Shown here piece by piece: positions 1 through 8,051 of a stretch of 46,451 nt of DNA. Source of the stretch: Segetibacter sp. (GTDB lineage Bacteria > Bacteroidota > Bacteroidia > Chitinophagales > Chitinophagaceae). The DNA lies in NCBI GenBank assembly GCA_028288485.1, contig JAQBNO010000116.1, positions 1 to 46,451 on the forward strand, in the 5' to 3' direction. Under the pieces are notes generated by a model. It saw only the letters and a list, made by a program, of their open reading frames with translations, was not told the DNA's origin and made no database searches. The position numbers and the translations under genes are program-made. Every line of letters starts with the position of its first letter. Positions within the stretch are counted from its first letter, which is position 1.

Positions 1-17
1 GGTACTATAGAACTTCT

Positions 18-37
18 GTTGCGTCGCACACTTTTAC
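18..37 (+). repeat. Family A dispersed repeat, copy 1
   Basis: This copy matches the family core GTTGCGTCGCACACTTGTAC except for one base in the tail (CTTTTAC instead of CTTGTAC). Its left arm is cut by the start of the window, so the longer ~60 bp unit cannot be assessed here. It lies upstream of a decayed SusD remnant. Confidence 0.8.
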
Positions 38-264
38 TGCAGTAATACTGTTGGGCGAAAAAGGGCATGGCCTGTAATCATTTACTCGCGTCTCTTAATT
101 TAATCACTCCACTGTTTAACGTTGTTCCAATATGTGTAGGAGTTGCTGAAAAAAAGTCGGGGTAAAACTTCCGCAACCGCCCCTGGTTTTAAAATAATCA
201 ATAGAACTCTAACCACATACGATTTAACGCTGTTTACTTAAAGATCCAATTTGCTCCCGGCGAG

Positions 265-669
265 TTCACGGAAAGTATGTGGACCTTATAAAGCAATACC
301 TGTAGTAAGGCCCGGCGAAAAGTAGCTTGCCCGGACCAAGGCAATTTACCGCAAAGGAGGCGCGCCTGTTGGCCCAAATACTCCCGTAGACGATGTAAAC
401 ATAATAAGGGACCGGGCTAATCTTTCACCCCTTTCATCCCTTTCATCGCTTGCGAATGCTGATGTTATTGTTACAGAGCGCTTTCCGGAACTTGCATTTG
501 AAGGCGAAAGATTTTTGACAGTTATGCGCCTTAGGCTTACTGTAGATGGCAAAGCCTATAGCGATCCGAAGATATCTTTCCTATTCCACCACGCGAAATT
601 GACCTTGGTAATTCACTTCCACAGAACGAGGGATATCGCCGGCTTGAATTACCTGACGGTTCAATATGA
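265..669 (+). pseudogene. SusD/RagB-family C-terminal remnant, frameshifted
   Basis: This is a decayed fragment of a SusD-like outer-membrane glycan-binding lipoprotein. In one frame, about 296-576 reads IPVVRPGEK, a stop at 323-325, then LARTKAIYRKGG and later IIRDRANLSPL, VTERFPELAFEGERFL and TVDGKAYSDPK. These match the usual SusD order: a 'vlRyaEvlLlrAEAlyrkG' helix, an 'INqiRdRAgLppL' segment and an 'ER..ELafEG.R' motif. From 580 the homology moves to another frame and reads PIPPREIDLGNSLPQNEGY, the classic SusD C-terminal 'PIPprEid.Np.L.QNpGY'. It ends at TGA 667-669, followed by an intact terminator. At least one frameshift (around 565-580) and one in-frame stop are visible, and a second frame change near 290 is likely. 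The N-terminal two thirds and any SusC partner are absent, so it cannot encode a working protein. Confidence 0.8.
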
Positions 670-676
670 TTATAAT

Positions 677-720
677 AAAAAGAGGATTGGCTCAGTTCGA
701 CGTATCCTCTTTTTATTTTC
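677..720 (+). terminator. Terminator after the SusD remnant
   Basis: An A-rich arm ending in GAGGA pairs with TCCTC plus a T-run (678-686 with 705-713, nine pairs). The T-rich tail makes this a good intrinsic terminator. It starts about eight bases after the remnant's stop codon, which suggests it belonged to the original gene. Confidence 0.75.
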
Positions 721-943
721 TTGCACTTAGCATTTGTACCACTATCAACATCGTTCCGGTCTACCGGCATCACTTGTACTTTTAATCGCTATGCGACCTT
801 GTCTACAAGAACCGTAACTTGTATAAACCCGTCCATGTTTAATAACACACTTCTAAGTCATTCACCTTTAAACAATGCTATGAATTCTAAATTTTATTTG
901 TAGTTTTAAAATTCGCACCGCAACAATTAACAAAACAGCCTTT

Positions 944-1312
944 ATGAAAAAAATCATTTTTGTCTTTTTTGTCTCATTTACATCACTTACCCTACACGCC
1001 CAACTGAAAAACACAAAATGGAAGGGAACGCTAAACCTCGAAAACAAAATCGATGTCGTGTTTGATTACCGGAACGACACACTTGAAGTAATTAACAGCC
1101 AGGACAACTCTAGTATTGAAACGATGTCTTATACTATTGAAAACAATATACTAACGCTGAAAAAGTTGTCCGGACAGAGTGATTGCGACCAGGCACCAGG
1201 AAAATATAAGTTCGAAATCAACAACAACACTTTGACCATCGCCCTCGTATTAGACGCCTGTGACGATAGAGCCCCCATACTCGACAACTCGAAGTGGACA
1301 AAAATTAAATAG
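944..1312 (+). CDS. Small secreted protein, lipocalin-like fold suspected
   Basis: This is a 122-residue protein with a clear signal peptide (residues 1-20, ending LTLHAQ). The mature part starts LKNTKWKGTLNL and ends DNSKWTKIK and is rich in alternating beta-strand patterns. That resembles small Bacteroidota lipocalin-like or META-like proteins, but I cannot place it in a named family. Two cysteines (in SDCDQ and DACDD) could form a disulphide in the periplasm. The ATG follows an A/T-rich leader without a Shine-Dalgarno sequence, as is normal in this phylum. It converges with the TIR gene downstream, and the two share a hairpin in the 50 bp between them. Function unknown. Confidence 0.7.
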   Translation: MKKIIFVFFVSFTSLTLHAQLKNTKWKGTLNLENKIDVVFDYRNDTLEVINSQDNSSIETMSYTIENNILTLKKLSGQSDCDQAPGKYKFEINNNTLTIALVLDACDDRAPILDNSKWTKIK

Positions 1313-1329
1313 AAGTAATTCTTAAATAC

Positions 1330-1373
1330 AAACGGCAATAAAAATTGTTTCGAAATAATTCTCATTGCCGTTT
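1330..1373. terminator. Hairpin between convergent genes
   Basis: AAACGGCAAT at 1330-1339 pairs perfectly with ATTGCCGTTT at 1364-1373 across a 24-base A/T-rich loop. It lies between the end of the small secreted gene and the end of the TIR gene and overlaps the TIR gene's last codons. It may stop transcription from both sides, although neither strand has a long T-run. Confidence 0.5.
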
Positions 1374-2117
1374 CGCTGTAAACCTTTGTAGAGGAAATCC
1401 CCACGGCCTGTCGCTCTGAAGATTAAACCTGACCTCATCATTCTTTTTGGCCCCGTAGTAAAAATCTTTGAAGGTAACAGTTTCACTTCCTAACCATCCC
1501 TGTTCGATCGTATAGAACGAAATTACCCCGTCGTTAAATTTACCTTCCATAAATGCTTTTGTCTGCTCGTATCGATTGCCCACCGAGGTCTTCTTGATAG
1601 ATCCAAAAACAAAGTTGCCCATTATTTCAAATTCAAATAAGAGGTCGTAAATATCGTTTTTATCAAAAGGATTTACCTGGTCTTTCGCCAGCCATTTTCC
1701 ATTCAGATCGTTTGCCGCAGGCAATGGTTTTGACTCCACGCCTATCTCCAAAGCCGTTAATAATTTATCAAACGCTTCCTTATAGGAACTGGTGAAATCA
1801 ATATGTTGTAACCGCCTGACATTAAAAGGCTTTTTTATTTCGCTGTTTATGATAACCGGTAATACCTGCTTCTTTTCTTCCAAAGCAAAGTTTATCTCAT
1901 TTAGAACGTTATCGGAAGCTATAGAAAATTCGGAGAGGATAACCAGGAGACAATTGGAAGCTTCCAGCCCCTTTTCAATTTCTTCATCCCACGGTTCACT
2001 TGGCCGTATATGCAATTGATCAATCCAAATATCCACCCCGGATTTTTGCAAATCCCGGGCAAGCTGCAACGCAAATTTCTCATCCTTGCGCGAATAACTA
2101 AAGAATATTTTTTTCAA
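1362..2117 (-). CDS. TIR-domain protein with a C-terminal beta-rich domain
   Basis: Residues 1-130 form a bacterial TIR domain. It opens KKIFFSYSRKDEKFALQLA, followed by VDIWIDQLHIRPSEPWDEEIEKG, LLVILSEFSIASDNV and LNEINFALEEKKQVLPVII. Glu74 in the NEI motif lies where TIR NADases have their catalytic glutamate (the W-x-x-E-I helix of SARM1-like proteins), so NAD+ cleavage or a cyclic-ADPR-type product is possible. Residues 135-251 start DLNGKWLAKDQ and look like a small beta-barrel of unknown ligand. There is no signal peptide, so it acts in the cytoplasm. The start codon is TTG at 2117: it gives the KKIFFSYSRKD opening expected of TIR_2 proteins, and no ATG is suitably placed. It has no recognisable defence neighbours. 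It could be a stand-alone anti-phage effector or a scaffold. Confidence 0.85.
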   Translation of the reverse strand: MKKIFFSYSRKDEKFALQLARDLQKSGVDIWIDQLHIRPSEPWDEEIEKGLEASNCLLVILSEFSIASDNVLNEINFALEEKKQVLPVIINSEIKKPFNVRRLQHIDFTSSYKEAFDKLLTALEIGVESKPLPAANDLNGKWLAKDQVNPFDKNDIYDLLFEFEIMGNFVFGSIKKTSVGNRYEQTKAFMEGKFNDGVISFYTIEQGWLGSETVTFKDFYYGAKKNDEVRFNLQSDRPWGFPLQRFTAKRQ

Positions 2118-2290
2118 CTTACTAACTTAGTTATAAGTAGTAATATACAAAAATTATAATTAGGTGGGTCGTTGGCACCGTACTAAAGTTTTCGCTGACG
2201 TAATTAGTGTCCGTCATGCCGACCATGCGCAGCTTGATGAACCAATCCCCGGCCAATTAATCAGCCTGCTTTTAGTGCAGAAGATTGCTT

Positions 2291-2352
2291 CTTACCTGCC
2301 AATGACCGTTGCGTTTTGTCATTCCGGCACAGGAGGACACCAATGGCGCTAA
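2291..2352 (+). repeat. Family B dispersed repeat, copy 1
   Basis: The copy reads TACCTGCCAATGACCGTTGC, then GTTTTGTCATTCCGGCACAG and GAGGA. The AATGAC and GTCATT arms can pair around a short loop. It aligns closely with the copies at about 44532-44585 (same strand) and 20043-20099 (opposite strand). Confidence 0.7.
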
Positions 2353-2711
2353 GAGAATCCTCGTACCTTGGAATGCTACTAGATCTAATGTCATTTTCAA
2401 TGAACTTTTTTGAAACCAAAAATTAAGCAGTCGCAACGACGAAGGAATTATTGTTCGTCCACTACCACTTAAACAATCAGAGCATATAGTCCATTTACCC
2501 CGCTTACCGCTCATCCTTGTCGACGTATCATATGCTTGATTCTACCCCCCTATTTAGCCACTTCTTTAGAAACCCGCGAATTCCTCTACAGCCCTCGCCC
2601 CTGCTGCATTACAGACCATTTTTACCCAAAATCCACTTACCGCTCATCACTATTACGATTGACAGGACTGTCATTCATCCCAATTCGATTCTGCAGCAAC
2701 CTGCCACGATA

Positions 2712-2719
2712 TACTTTTG
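2712..2719 (+). promoter_or_regulatory. Bacteroidota -7 promoter element
   Basis: TACTTTTG fits the TAnnTTTG -7 consensus of the Bacteroidota primary sigma factor. It lies about 42 bases before the ATG of the PepSY-like gene. A -33 TTG-like box is not obvious. Confidence 0.45.
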
Positions 2720-2760
2720 ATTTATCAAACAGAAAAAAACTGAAAAAATTTAAATAAAAA

Positions 2761-3207
2761 ATGATCATGAAAAAGTTATTCATCAGCGCTTTATTAACAA
2801 TGACAGTTGCAGCAAGCGCTTTGGCATCCGGAGCAAACGAAGAAAGTGTTATTCTACCCGGCAATTTTAGTTTCGAGATAAAGAAAACTTCGAACCTTAG
2901 CTGGACCGAAAACAAACAATATACAAAGGCATCCTACATTGTGAACAACAAGAAAATGGAAGCCTTCTATAGCCTGGATGGAGAATTGATCGGAACCAGT
3001 GAAACAATCAGCCTGGATGAATTACCGGCAAATGCAAAAAGATCTTTTGCGAAAAAATATGAAGGCTATACGGTAAAAGAAGTTCTTCGTTTTGAAGGAG
3101 CAGAAGAATCAGCTTATTACATTTCTGCCGAGAACGAAAAAGAATCGGTTTACCTGAAAGTAGATAAATACAACAGTATATCAGTTTTTAAAAGCACAAA
3201 AAAATAA
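2761..3207 (+). CDS. Exported PepSY-like (DUF2874-type) protein
   Basis: This is a 148-residue exported protein with an N-terminal signal peptide (MKKLFISALLTMTVAASALA; the second methionine at 2767 may be the real start). The mature part, with KASYIVNNKKMEAFYSLDGE, GTSETISLDELPANAKRSF and KKYEGYTVKEVLRFEG, follows the pattern of Bacteroidota PepSY-like / beta-lactamase-inhibitor-like periplasmic proteins. In these, a 'lP..v...f...y....v..v.' helix follows a strand carrying 'A.y..dG'. Such proteins are common and of unknown function. The gene has its own promoter-like element and a strong terminator, so it is probably monocistronic. Confidence 0.75.
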   Translation: MIMKKLFISALLTMTVAASALASGANEESVILPGNFSFEIKKTSNLSWTENKQYTKASYIVNNKKMEAFYSLDGELIGTSETISLDELPANAKRSFAKKYEGYTVKEVLRFEGAEESAYYISAENEKESVYLKVDKYNSISVFKSTKK

Positions 3208-3241
3208 CCAAAACCAGCAACGAAAACGCTTTGAGAAGTAC

Positions 3242-3272
3242 AAGTCATAGAACACTCTATGACTTTTTTTTA
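3242..3272 (+). terminator. Intrinsic terminator
   Basis: AAGTCATAG (3242-3250) pairs with CTATGACTT (3257-3265) around a six-base loop and is followed by a T-run. It sits 35 bases after the PepSY-like gene. Confidence 0.85.
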
Positions 3273-3314
3273 TGCCCGCTTTTTTAAACTGCCGTCCTTT
3301 AGCAGATCGTAACG

Positions 3315-3740
3315 CTATTTAATTAATTGCCTGAACCTTTTCAAGTCCGTTAATTCCGCAGGAGTTAACACCTCATTATTTTCATACTTAGATTTCAGGA
3401 ACAACACCCTTTTATGCTGTGGGTATTTTTCAAGTATCTCGCTGATCAGTTTACCTGTAGTTTCTTCTTTTTCGTAAAGTGGTTTAGCAGCAGGCACGTC
3501 CGATTTATAACGCGTTGGCATTTTATTTATAATCGCTTCCAATGTCGCCAGTTTGCCGGGGGCTATATCTTTTATTTGTGAAGCTTTGCTATGCAAACCC
3601 TGCAATTGCTTTTTACTGAGGCTTCCTCTTTCGCGGTATTGTTTGTACAAACTTATAACAAACGATGAAACAGGATATGCAAGGATACATTCCTCCAGCA
3701 CTTCATTCACTATATCTACGTCTGGTTTTTTGGGATACAT
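3315..3740 (-). CDS. Hypothetical helical protein
   Basis: I do not recognise this protein. The preferred start is the ATG at 3740 (KMYPKKPDVDIVNEVLEECI), preceded by a weak AAGG. The reading frame stays open up to 3827, and starting there would add 29 hydrophobic residues (MFAHYFTGVYALQILSVDLL) that could be a membrane anchor. From 3740 the product is 141 residues, charged and mostly helical, with segments such as LSKKQLQGLHSKASQIKD and KPLYEKEETTGKLISEILEK. The repeated helical pattern resembles a small TPR-like scaffold, but that is only an impression. It converges with the PepSY-like gene. Confidence 0.6.
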   Translation of the reverse strand: MYPKKPDVDIVNEVLEECILAYPVSSFVISLYKQYRERGSLSKKQLQGLHSKASQIKDIAPGKLATLEAIINKMPTRYKSDVPAAKPLYEKEETTGKLISEILEKYPQHKRVLFLKSKYENNEVLTPAELTDLKRFRQLIK

Positions 3741-3827
3741 TTTTAATGCCTTATAGAAAGTATAAAAGAGCAAATCTACAGAAAGTATTTGCAGCGCATA
3801 AACTCCGGTAAAGTAATGTGCAAACAT

Positions 3828-4179
3828 TTAAACTTTTGCATCAAACATTCCACTCTTTTAGCCCTTAGCTTCTTCCTGTTTCGCTTTAATTGTTGCCTGA
3901 AAAGTTGCCGTACAAGGGAGTGACACAACCGGGGCTATATTGAAAAGCGAACGTTGGTACCAAAATAAAAACAAATATCAAAGCAGAATCGGTCTTTCAA
4001 AACCTCACGCGTAACATTACCATTAAGCTTTCTTATACTTTTAAAAACAGGCTCAGCAAATCATCCAGAAAAATTGCCGTTCATTTAAGACTTCAATCAT
4101 TTCATCATTATCCGCTATAGCATTGAATCAATAAAATATATGTTCGCAGTATAAACAAAAACATTACAAATACTGCAAT
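3828..4179. other. Intergenic region with a variant family A repeat
   Basis: No gene is visible in these 352 bases between the divergent hypothetical gene and the cytochrome gene. It contains a family A repeat of the variant type (3911-3930 with an arm extending to about 3972). The rest is A/T-rich and presumably carries the promoter for the cytochrome. Confidence 0.6.
3911..3972 (-). repeat. Family A repeat, variant core, copy 2
   Basis: The core on the plus strand is GTACAAGGGAGTGACACAAC, the variant form in which the central dyad is GTGACAC instead of GCGACGC. The downstream arm ends in GGTACCAAAATAAAAAC, which matches the distal GG-C-ATAAAAAT end of other full-length copies. Confidence 0.7.
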
Positions 4180-5118
4180 ATGAAAAAGGCTTTAAAGTGG
4201 ACAGGATTCATAATTCTTGCCCTTATTGCGGGAGTAGCAATTACGGCTGCCACACGTCAACATATAAAATACGAAGCTCCTTATCCTGCTATCACAGCAT
4301 CTAAAGACATGGCTGTAATAGCAAGAGGAAAGCACCTTGTTTTAGACATTGCGCATTGTGCCGATTGCCATAGTAAAGCAGATGTAGACTCATTAATACA
4401 GGCAGGTGCCGATGTTCAGCTTAGCGGTGGCAGGCTGTTTGCCTTGCCGGTCGGAAACATCTATACCAAGAATATTACTTCTGATAAAGAGACCGGTATT
4501 GGCAATTATACAGATGAAGAAATAGCCAGGGCCTTACGGTTTGGTGTACACCCCGACGGTACTGCGGTGTACGATTTTATGCCTTTTCATAACGTAAGCG
4601 ACGAAGACCTTACAGCGATCATTTCTTACCTGCGAACTCAAAAGCCGGTGCATAACGAAGTGCCTAAACACAACCTGAACCTCATAGGTAATATGGTGAA
4701 TGCATTTATGGTAAAGCCTGTTGGACCGAGTGAAGAAGTCGCTAAAAAAGTTCAACCCGATACAACTGCTTCATACGGCCGTTACCTTGTTCACAACCTG
4801 GCCAATTGTAACGGTTGCCATTCCCGTCGCGACATTAGTGGCAAGCTGGTTGGCGAACCATTTACCGGCGGCAGCCCTATGAAGAAAGAAGGGTTCCCTG
4901 CCCTAACTCCTCCAAACCTTACACCTGATTCAAGCAGTCGTATTTTTGGCTGGACGCAGCAAATGTTCATTCAAAGGTTTAGGATGGGTAAATTAATTAA
5001 ACACAGCGAAATGCCCTGGAATACATTTAAAAGAATGAGTGACGATGAACTAAAAGCAATCTATAATTACCTGAGGACAGTGAAGCCGGCGAGGACACTT
5101 ACTGCAGATAAAGCGTGA
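4180..5118 (+). CDS. Membrane-anchored di-haem cytochrome c
   Basis: This 312-residue protein has an uncleaved N-terminal membrane helix (about residues 7-25) and two cytochrome c domains. Haem-binding motifs are CADCH at residues 60-64 and CNGCH at 210-214. Each domain ends with a likely methionine ligand before the last helix (YDFMPFHNVSDEDL, Met134, and HSEMPWNTFKRMSDDEL, Met278) and an 'IISYLRT' or 'IYNYLRT' helix. This matches the periplasmic di-haem electron carriers often linked to sugar or alcohol dehydrogenases. A PQQ-type sugar dehydrogenase lies 1.5 kb downstream on the same strand, so electron transfer between them is possible, but the barrel gene and long gaps in between argue against one operon. 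Confidence 0.9.
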   Translation: MKKALKWTGFIILALIAGVAITAATRQHIKYEAPYPAITASKDMAVIARGKHLVLDIAHCADCHSKADVDSLIQAGADVQLSGGRLFALPVGNIYTKNITSDKETGIGNYTDEEIARALRFGVHPDGTAVYDFMPFHNVSDEDLTAIISYLRTQKPVHNEVPKHNLNLIGNMVNAFMVKPVGPSEEVAKKVQPDTTASYGRYLVHNLANCNGCHSRRDISGKLVGEPFTGGSPMKKEGFPALTPPNLTPDSSSRIFGWTQQMFIQRFRMGKLIKHSEMPWNTFKRMSDDELKAIYNYLRTVKPARTLTADKA

Positions 5119-5240
5119 TTTTAAATTACCTTGCCTCACGATTTAGCTTAGGAACGGGAAGGTTTAAATAGCAAGCTTAATGGATAACAATAGTTGGCTA
5201 GAATAAAAAATGCGGTAGTTTTTTATTTACCCGGCAATTG

Positions 5241-5277
5241 TTTTTTATAGCGTCATCGTTGCGTCGCACGCTTGTAC
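5241..5277 (+). repeat. Family A dispersed repeat, copy 3
   Basis: The core 5258-5277 reads GTTGCGTCGCACGCTTGTAC, one mismatch from the consensus, preceded by a shortened left arm TTTTTTATAGCGTCATC. It lies 140 bases after the cytochrome gene. Confidence 0.85.
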
Positions 5278-5369
5278 CTTTCGCACTACATTCTTCCATT
5301 TCAATCATCTAAAGCAAACCTGAATAAATAACCACTACTTAATATTAGAACGATTGAGAGCTTTTTAAC

Positions 5370-5480
5370 TTGTTTGCTCTATTTAAAGATGACGAAAATA
5401 AATCGCGTGCCGCACTTAAAAACGTTGAAAGCGGCTACAGGAAAATGCAGCGAAAATACCGGTTCAATAACATTCCTTAA
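5370..5480 (+). CDS. Possible 36-residue protein or gene remnant
   Basis: A frame opening with TTG at 5370 encodes LFALFKDDENKSRAALKN followed by VESGYRKMQRKYRFNN and a stop at 5478-5480. The charged, helix-prone composition looks more like coding sequence than the surrounding DNA. There is no good start site, so it may be a relic of a larger gene. Unrecognised. Confidence 0.2.
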   Translation: MFALFKDDENKSRAALKNVESGYRKMQRKYRFNNIP

Positions 5481-5675
5481 TAGCTATAGATCGCTAAAGC
5501 CAAGGTTATAGTGGCAGGGGCTTTTCATTTTTGCCGACAGCCCTGTAATTCGCTAAAATACAGCTGGTTATGCTATTCGATGCTTTAACAAATACTTATC
5601 TCCGGCATATTAATCCTATTAACCTATTTCCTTTCTCATTTTTAGAACGTTTTAAAAACCCCGTTCCCATTAAAA

Positions 5676-6341
5676 ATGAAAAAGCAAATACTACTACTCG
5701 TCTCGCTCGCTATTTCGACACTTACATTTTCACAGGTAGCACCTTCTTTTGGTTTACGCGGCGGCGTGTCCTATTCCGGTATGCAAGGTGATGCAGTTAA
5801 CAGTTTGAACAGCATGATAGACTTCTCTCAGGGCATGATCACCACAACTAACAGGACCGGTTTCTTTGGTGGCGTATATGCAACTATTCCTGTTGATGAC
5901 ATGATATCTGTCGAACCTGCCTTATATTATTCACAGAAAGGCTACCAGTTAAAAGGCGATTTGAATATAAAAGGACTTGGATTTTTAGGTGCAAATGCCA
6001 AAGCAGATCTCAACTTACAATATGTTGATATACCCGTATTGATGAAAGCCACCATAAGTGGACTACAACTGTTTTTAGGTCCGCAGGTTTCTTACCTTAT
6101 GCAAGGTGATTTGAATACAACAGCCGGTGTTTTAGGCATTAACCTATTGAACAAAAAACTCAATGCTACTTCGCAATTCAACCGCTGGGATGTGGGCCTG
6201 ACAGGTGGAATAGGCTACCAGTTTACCAGTGGTTTAAATGTAATGGCAAGCTATGATTATGGCATGTCGAAAGTAGATGCAAATAAAAGCCTCAACTCAT
6301 ACAATCGCTCAGTTAAAGTTGGAATTGGGATGGCCTTTTAA
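5676..6341 (+). CDS. Outer-membrane beta-barrel protein, PorT/OMP_b-brl_2 type
   Basis: This is a 221-residue protein with a cleavable signal peptide (residues 1-20, ending TLTFSQ). The mature part starts APSFGLRGGVSYSGM and contains repeated amphipathic strands such as ISVEPALYYSQKGYQLKGD and LQYVDIPVLMKATISG. It ends in a strand finishing VKVGIGMAF, with the C-terminal aromatic typical of outer-membrane barrels. The opening 'GLRGG' and the 'E.alYYSQKGyq...l.Y.diPvl.K' pattern are characteristic of the PorT-like 8-strand family in Bacteroidota. The ligand is unknown. Confidence 0.88.
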   Translation: MKKQILLLVSLAISTLTFSQVAPSFGLRGGVSYSGMQGDAVNSLNSMIDFSQGMITTTNRTGFFGGVYATIPVDDMISVEPALYYSQKGYQLKGDLNIKGLGFLGANAKADLNLQYVDIPVLMKATISGLQLFLGPQVSYLMQGDLNTTAGVLGINLLNKKLNATSQFNRWDVGLTGGIGYQFTSGLNVMASYDYGMSKVDANKSLNSYNRSVKVGIGMAF

Positions 6342-6662
6342 TGATAGTCAGAATAACTTTTCTTTAGCAAATCGACAAAGCATGTTTTTAATGCCTGGTA
6401 ATCAATGTTGTTGACGTAACGTTTGTCACCCAGGGCTTGTCGAAGGGTATCTAATTACTCTTATCGTAATTATAGCATATTTCAATTATAATATTTGCAG
6501 CGTCAATAAATAGTTTTACTAGCTGAAATAGAAAGAAAGTGAACCGTTCAACTAATTCTACAAAATATTGTTATCCCTAAGCATAACAGCAGGTTAAATA
6601 GCAACAGCTGATTAAATTTAAATATTTTCGCATTCAACTATTCATCACCAATTTGTTAACTC
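6342..6662. other. Intergenic region, no gene seen
   Basis: This is an A/T-rich stretch between the barrel and dehydrogenase genes. A short CCCAGGGCTTGTCGAAGGGT segment at about 6429-6448 looks like a fragment of a common Bacteroidota intergenic repeat. No promoter motif is clear. Confidence 0.5.
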
Positions 6663-7883
6663 ATGAAATTTACCAAAGTGCTTTTTTCATTCGTTCTCAT
6701 CCCCTTCTTCTTAAGTTGCTTTTTTAGTAAAAATGGAGAAGTTAACAACGAAGCAGGCAATACAACGACTATTGCGGATGAAGCACCAATTGAAGGTGAA
6801 AAATATACGCTAACAGAGGCTTTTGGAAACCTCAGCTTTGATCTGCCTGTAGAATTAACAAGTCCGGAGGATGGTACTGACCGGATTTTTGTTGTAGAGC
6901 AAAAAGGAGTAATTAAGGTCTTTCCTAATAAGGCAGATGCAAAAAATGCAACGGTATTTCTCGATATTGAGAAGAAAGTTGAAAGTGGCGGAGAAAAGGG
7001 ATTATTAGGGCTGGCCTTCCACCCTGATTATAAAAGCAACGGCTACATTTATGTTAACTATACCAGGGGCGATCCTTTAGAAACAGTTATCTCGAGGTTT
7101 AAAGTGAGTGCCTCAAATACAAATATGGCCGATCCTTTAAGCGAACTCATTCTTCTTACCTTCCGCCAGCCATACTCGAACCATAATGGAGGCAAAGTGG
7201 CTTTTGGAAATGATGGATTTTTGTATATCGCCGTTGGTGATGGAGGTAGTGGCGGCGATCCGGGAAACAGGGCGCAGAATAAGAAAGAACTATTAGGCAA
7301 AATTTTACGTATCGATGTAAATTCTACAGCATCAAATTTAAAATACGGCATACCCGCTGATAACCCTTTTAAGAATAACAGCGAAGGCTTCAGAGAAGAA
7401 ATTTACGCCTATGGTATGCGCAATCCCTGGCGTTTCAATTTCGACAGGCAGACAGGCATGTTATGGGCTGGCGATGTTGGACAGAACAAGATTGAAGAAA
7501 TAGATATAATTGAAAAAGGCGGCAATTATGGCTGGCGTGTTATGGAGGCCGATGAATGTTTCAAATCTGCCAATTGCGATACAGCAGGGTTAATAAATCC
7601 AATCACGAGTTATAAACAGGGTGGTAGCACAGGCAATTCGGTGACGGGCGGTTACGTTTGCCGCGATAGCAATTTACCCGGCTTAACCGGAAAATATATC
7701 TATGGCGACTTTGTTTCCGGTAACATCTGGGCTTTAACCTACAGTGGTAAAAAAGCGGTCAACAATGTTCAAATTGCTAAACTTTCAGGCGGCTTATCTT
7801 CCTTCGGGGAAGACAGCAAACACAATTTATTTTTGTTAGCTTACGGAACAGGTAAAGTATATAAACTTACTGCCACTAATTAA
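6663..7883 (+). CDS. PQQ-dependent aldose sugar dehydrogenase (GSDH family), lipoprotein
   Basis: This 406-residue beta-propeller enzyme has the fold of soluble aldose sugar dehydrogenases (YliI / GDH-B group), which oxidise sugars using pyrroloquinoline quinone. Family motifs are clear: LLGLAFHPDYKSNGYIYVNY, NHNGGKVAFGNDGFLYIAVG, ILRIDVN, YAYGMRNPWRFNFD, WAGDVGQNKIEEIDII and GNYGWRVMEADECF, then VTGGYVCR and YIYGDFVSGNIWAL near the end. The N-terminus is a lipoprotein signal (FFLSC), so the enzyme is membrane-tethered in the periplasm or on the outer membrane. Two cysteines (ECFKSANCD) may form a disulphide. No PQQ biosynthesis genes are visible, so the cofactor would have to come from elsewhere. 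Confidence 0.92.
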   Translation: MKFTKVLFSFVLIPFFLSCFFSKNGEVNNEAGNTTTIADEAPIEGEKYTLTEAFGNLSFDLPVELTSPEDGTDRIFVVEQKGVIKVFPNKADAKNATVFLDIEKKVESGGEKGLLGLAFHPDYKSNGYIYVNYTRGDPLETVISRFKVSASNTNMADPLSELILLTFRQPYSNHNGGKVAFGNDGFLYIAVGDGGSGGDPGNRAQNKKELLGKILRIDVNSTASNLKYGIPADNPFKNNSEGFREEIYAYGMRNPWRFNFDRQTGMLWAGDVGQNKIEEIDIIEKGGNYGWRVMEADECFKSANCDTAGLINPITSYKQGGSTGNSVTGGYVCRDSNLPGLTGKYIYGDFVSGNIWALTYSGKKAVNNVQIAKLSGGLSSFGEDSKHNLFLLAYGTGKVYKLTATN

Positions 7884-7908
7884 TTTTTCATGGTATCTTT
7901 TAAAAGCT

Positions 7909-7929
7909 CCCCTCTTTCTCAGGGAGGGG
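7909..7929. terminator. Probable terminator hairpin
   Basis: CCCCTC at 7909-7914 pairs with GAGGGG at 7924-7929 just after the sugar dehydrogenase gene. The sequence (CCCCTC...GGGAGGGG, followed by a CAGGGGTGGTT tail) is a widespread type of Bacteroidota intergenic hairpin. Confidence 0.5.
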
Positions 7930-8051
7930 ACAGATTATTATGCGCAGCATTATAACCAGGGGTGGTTAGTACCGCACTAAATAAGATAATTTATTGGTGG
8001 GCCTGGTTTTGTCAGGGTGTTTTACCACCAAAGCCTCGAAAAGGAGCTGAT

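Larger units (their letters stand above)
2118..2760. other. Long intergenic region holding a family B repeat
   Basis: I find no convincing gene in this 643 bp stretch. It separates the divergent TIR gene and the PepSY-like gene. It contains one family B repeat (about 2291-2352) and a likely promoter for the downstream gene near its right end. The rest is irregular mixed sequence. Confidence 0.6.
5119..5675. other. Intergenic region: family A repeat, small open frame, hairpin
   Basis: No confident gene lies here. It holds a family A repeat (5258-5277) and a short coding-like frame (5370-5480). It also has an imperfect hairpin CAGGGGCT...AGCCCTG at about 5515-5544. Confidence 0.6.

Noticed and set aside
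721-903. Plus-strand frame of 60 codons after the SusD remnant
   Set aside because: It has low-complexity Ser/Thr/Asn composition and no family resemblance, and it begins inside the terminator region. A partial CATCACTTGTAC similarity to family A at about 767-779 is too weak to call.
2164-2757. Several short plus-strand frames in the TIR-PepSY intergenic region
   Set aside because: They overlap one another and a family B repeat, and they have no coding signature.
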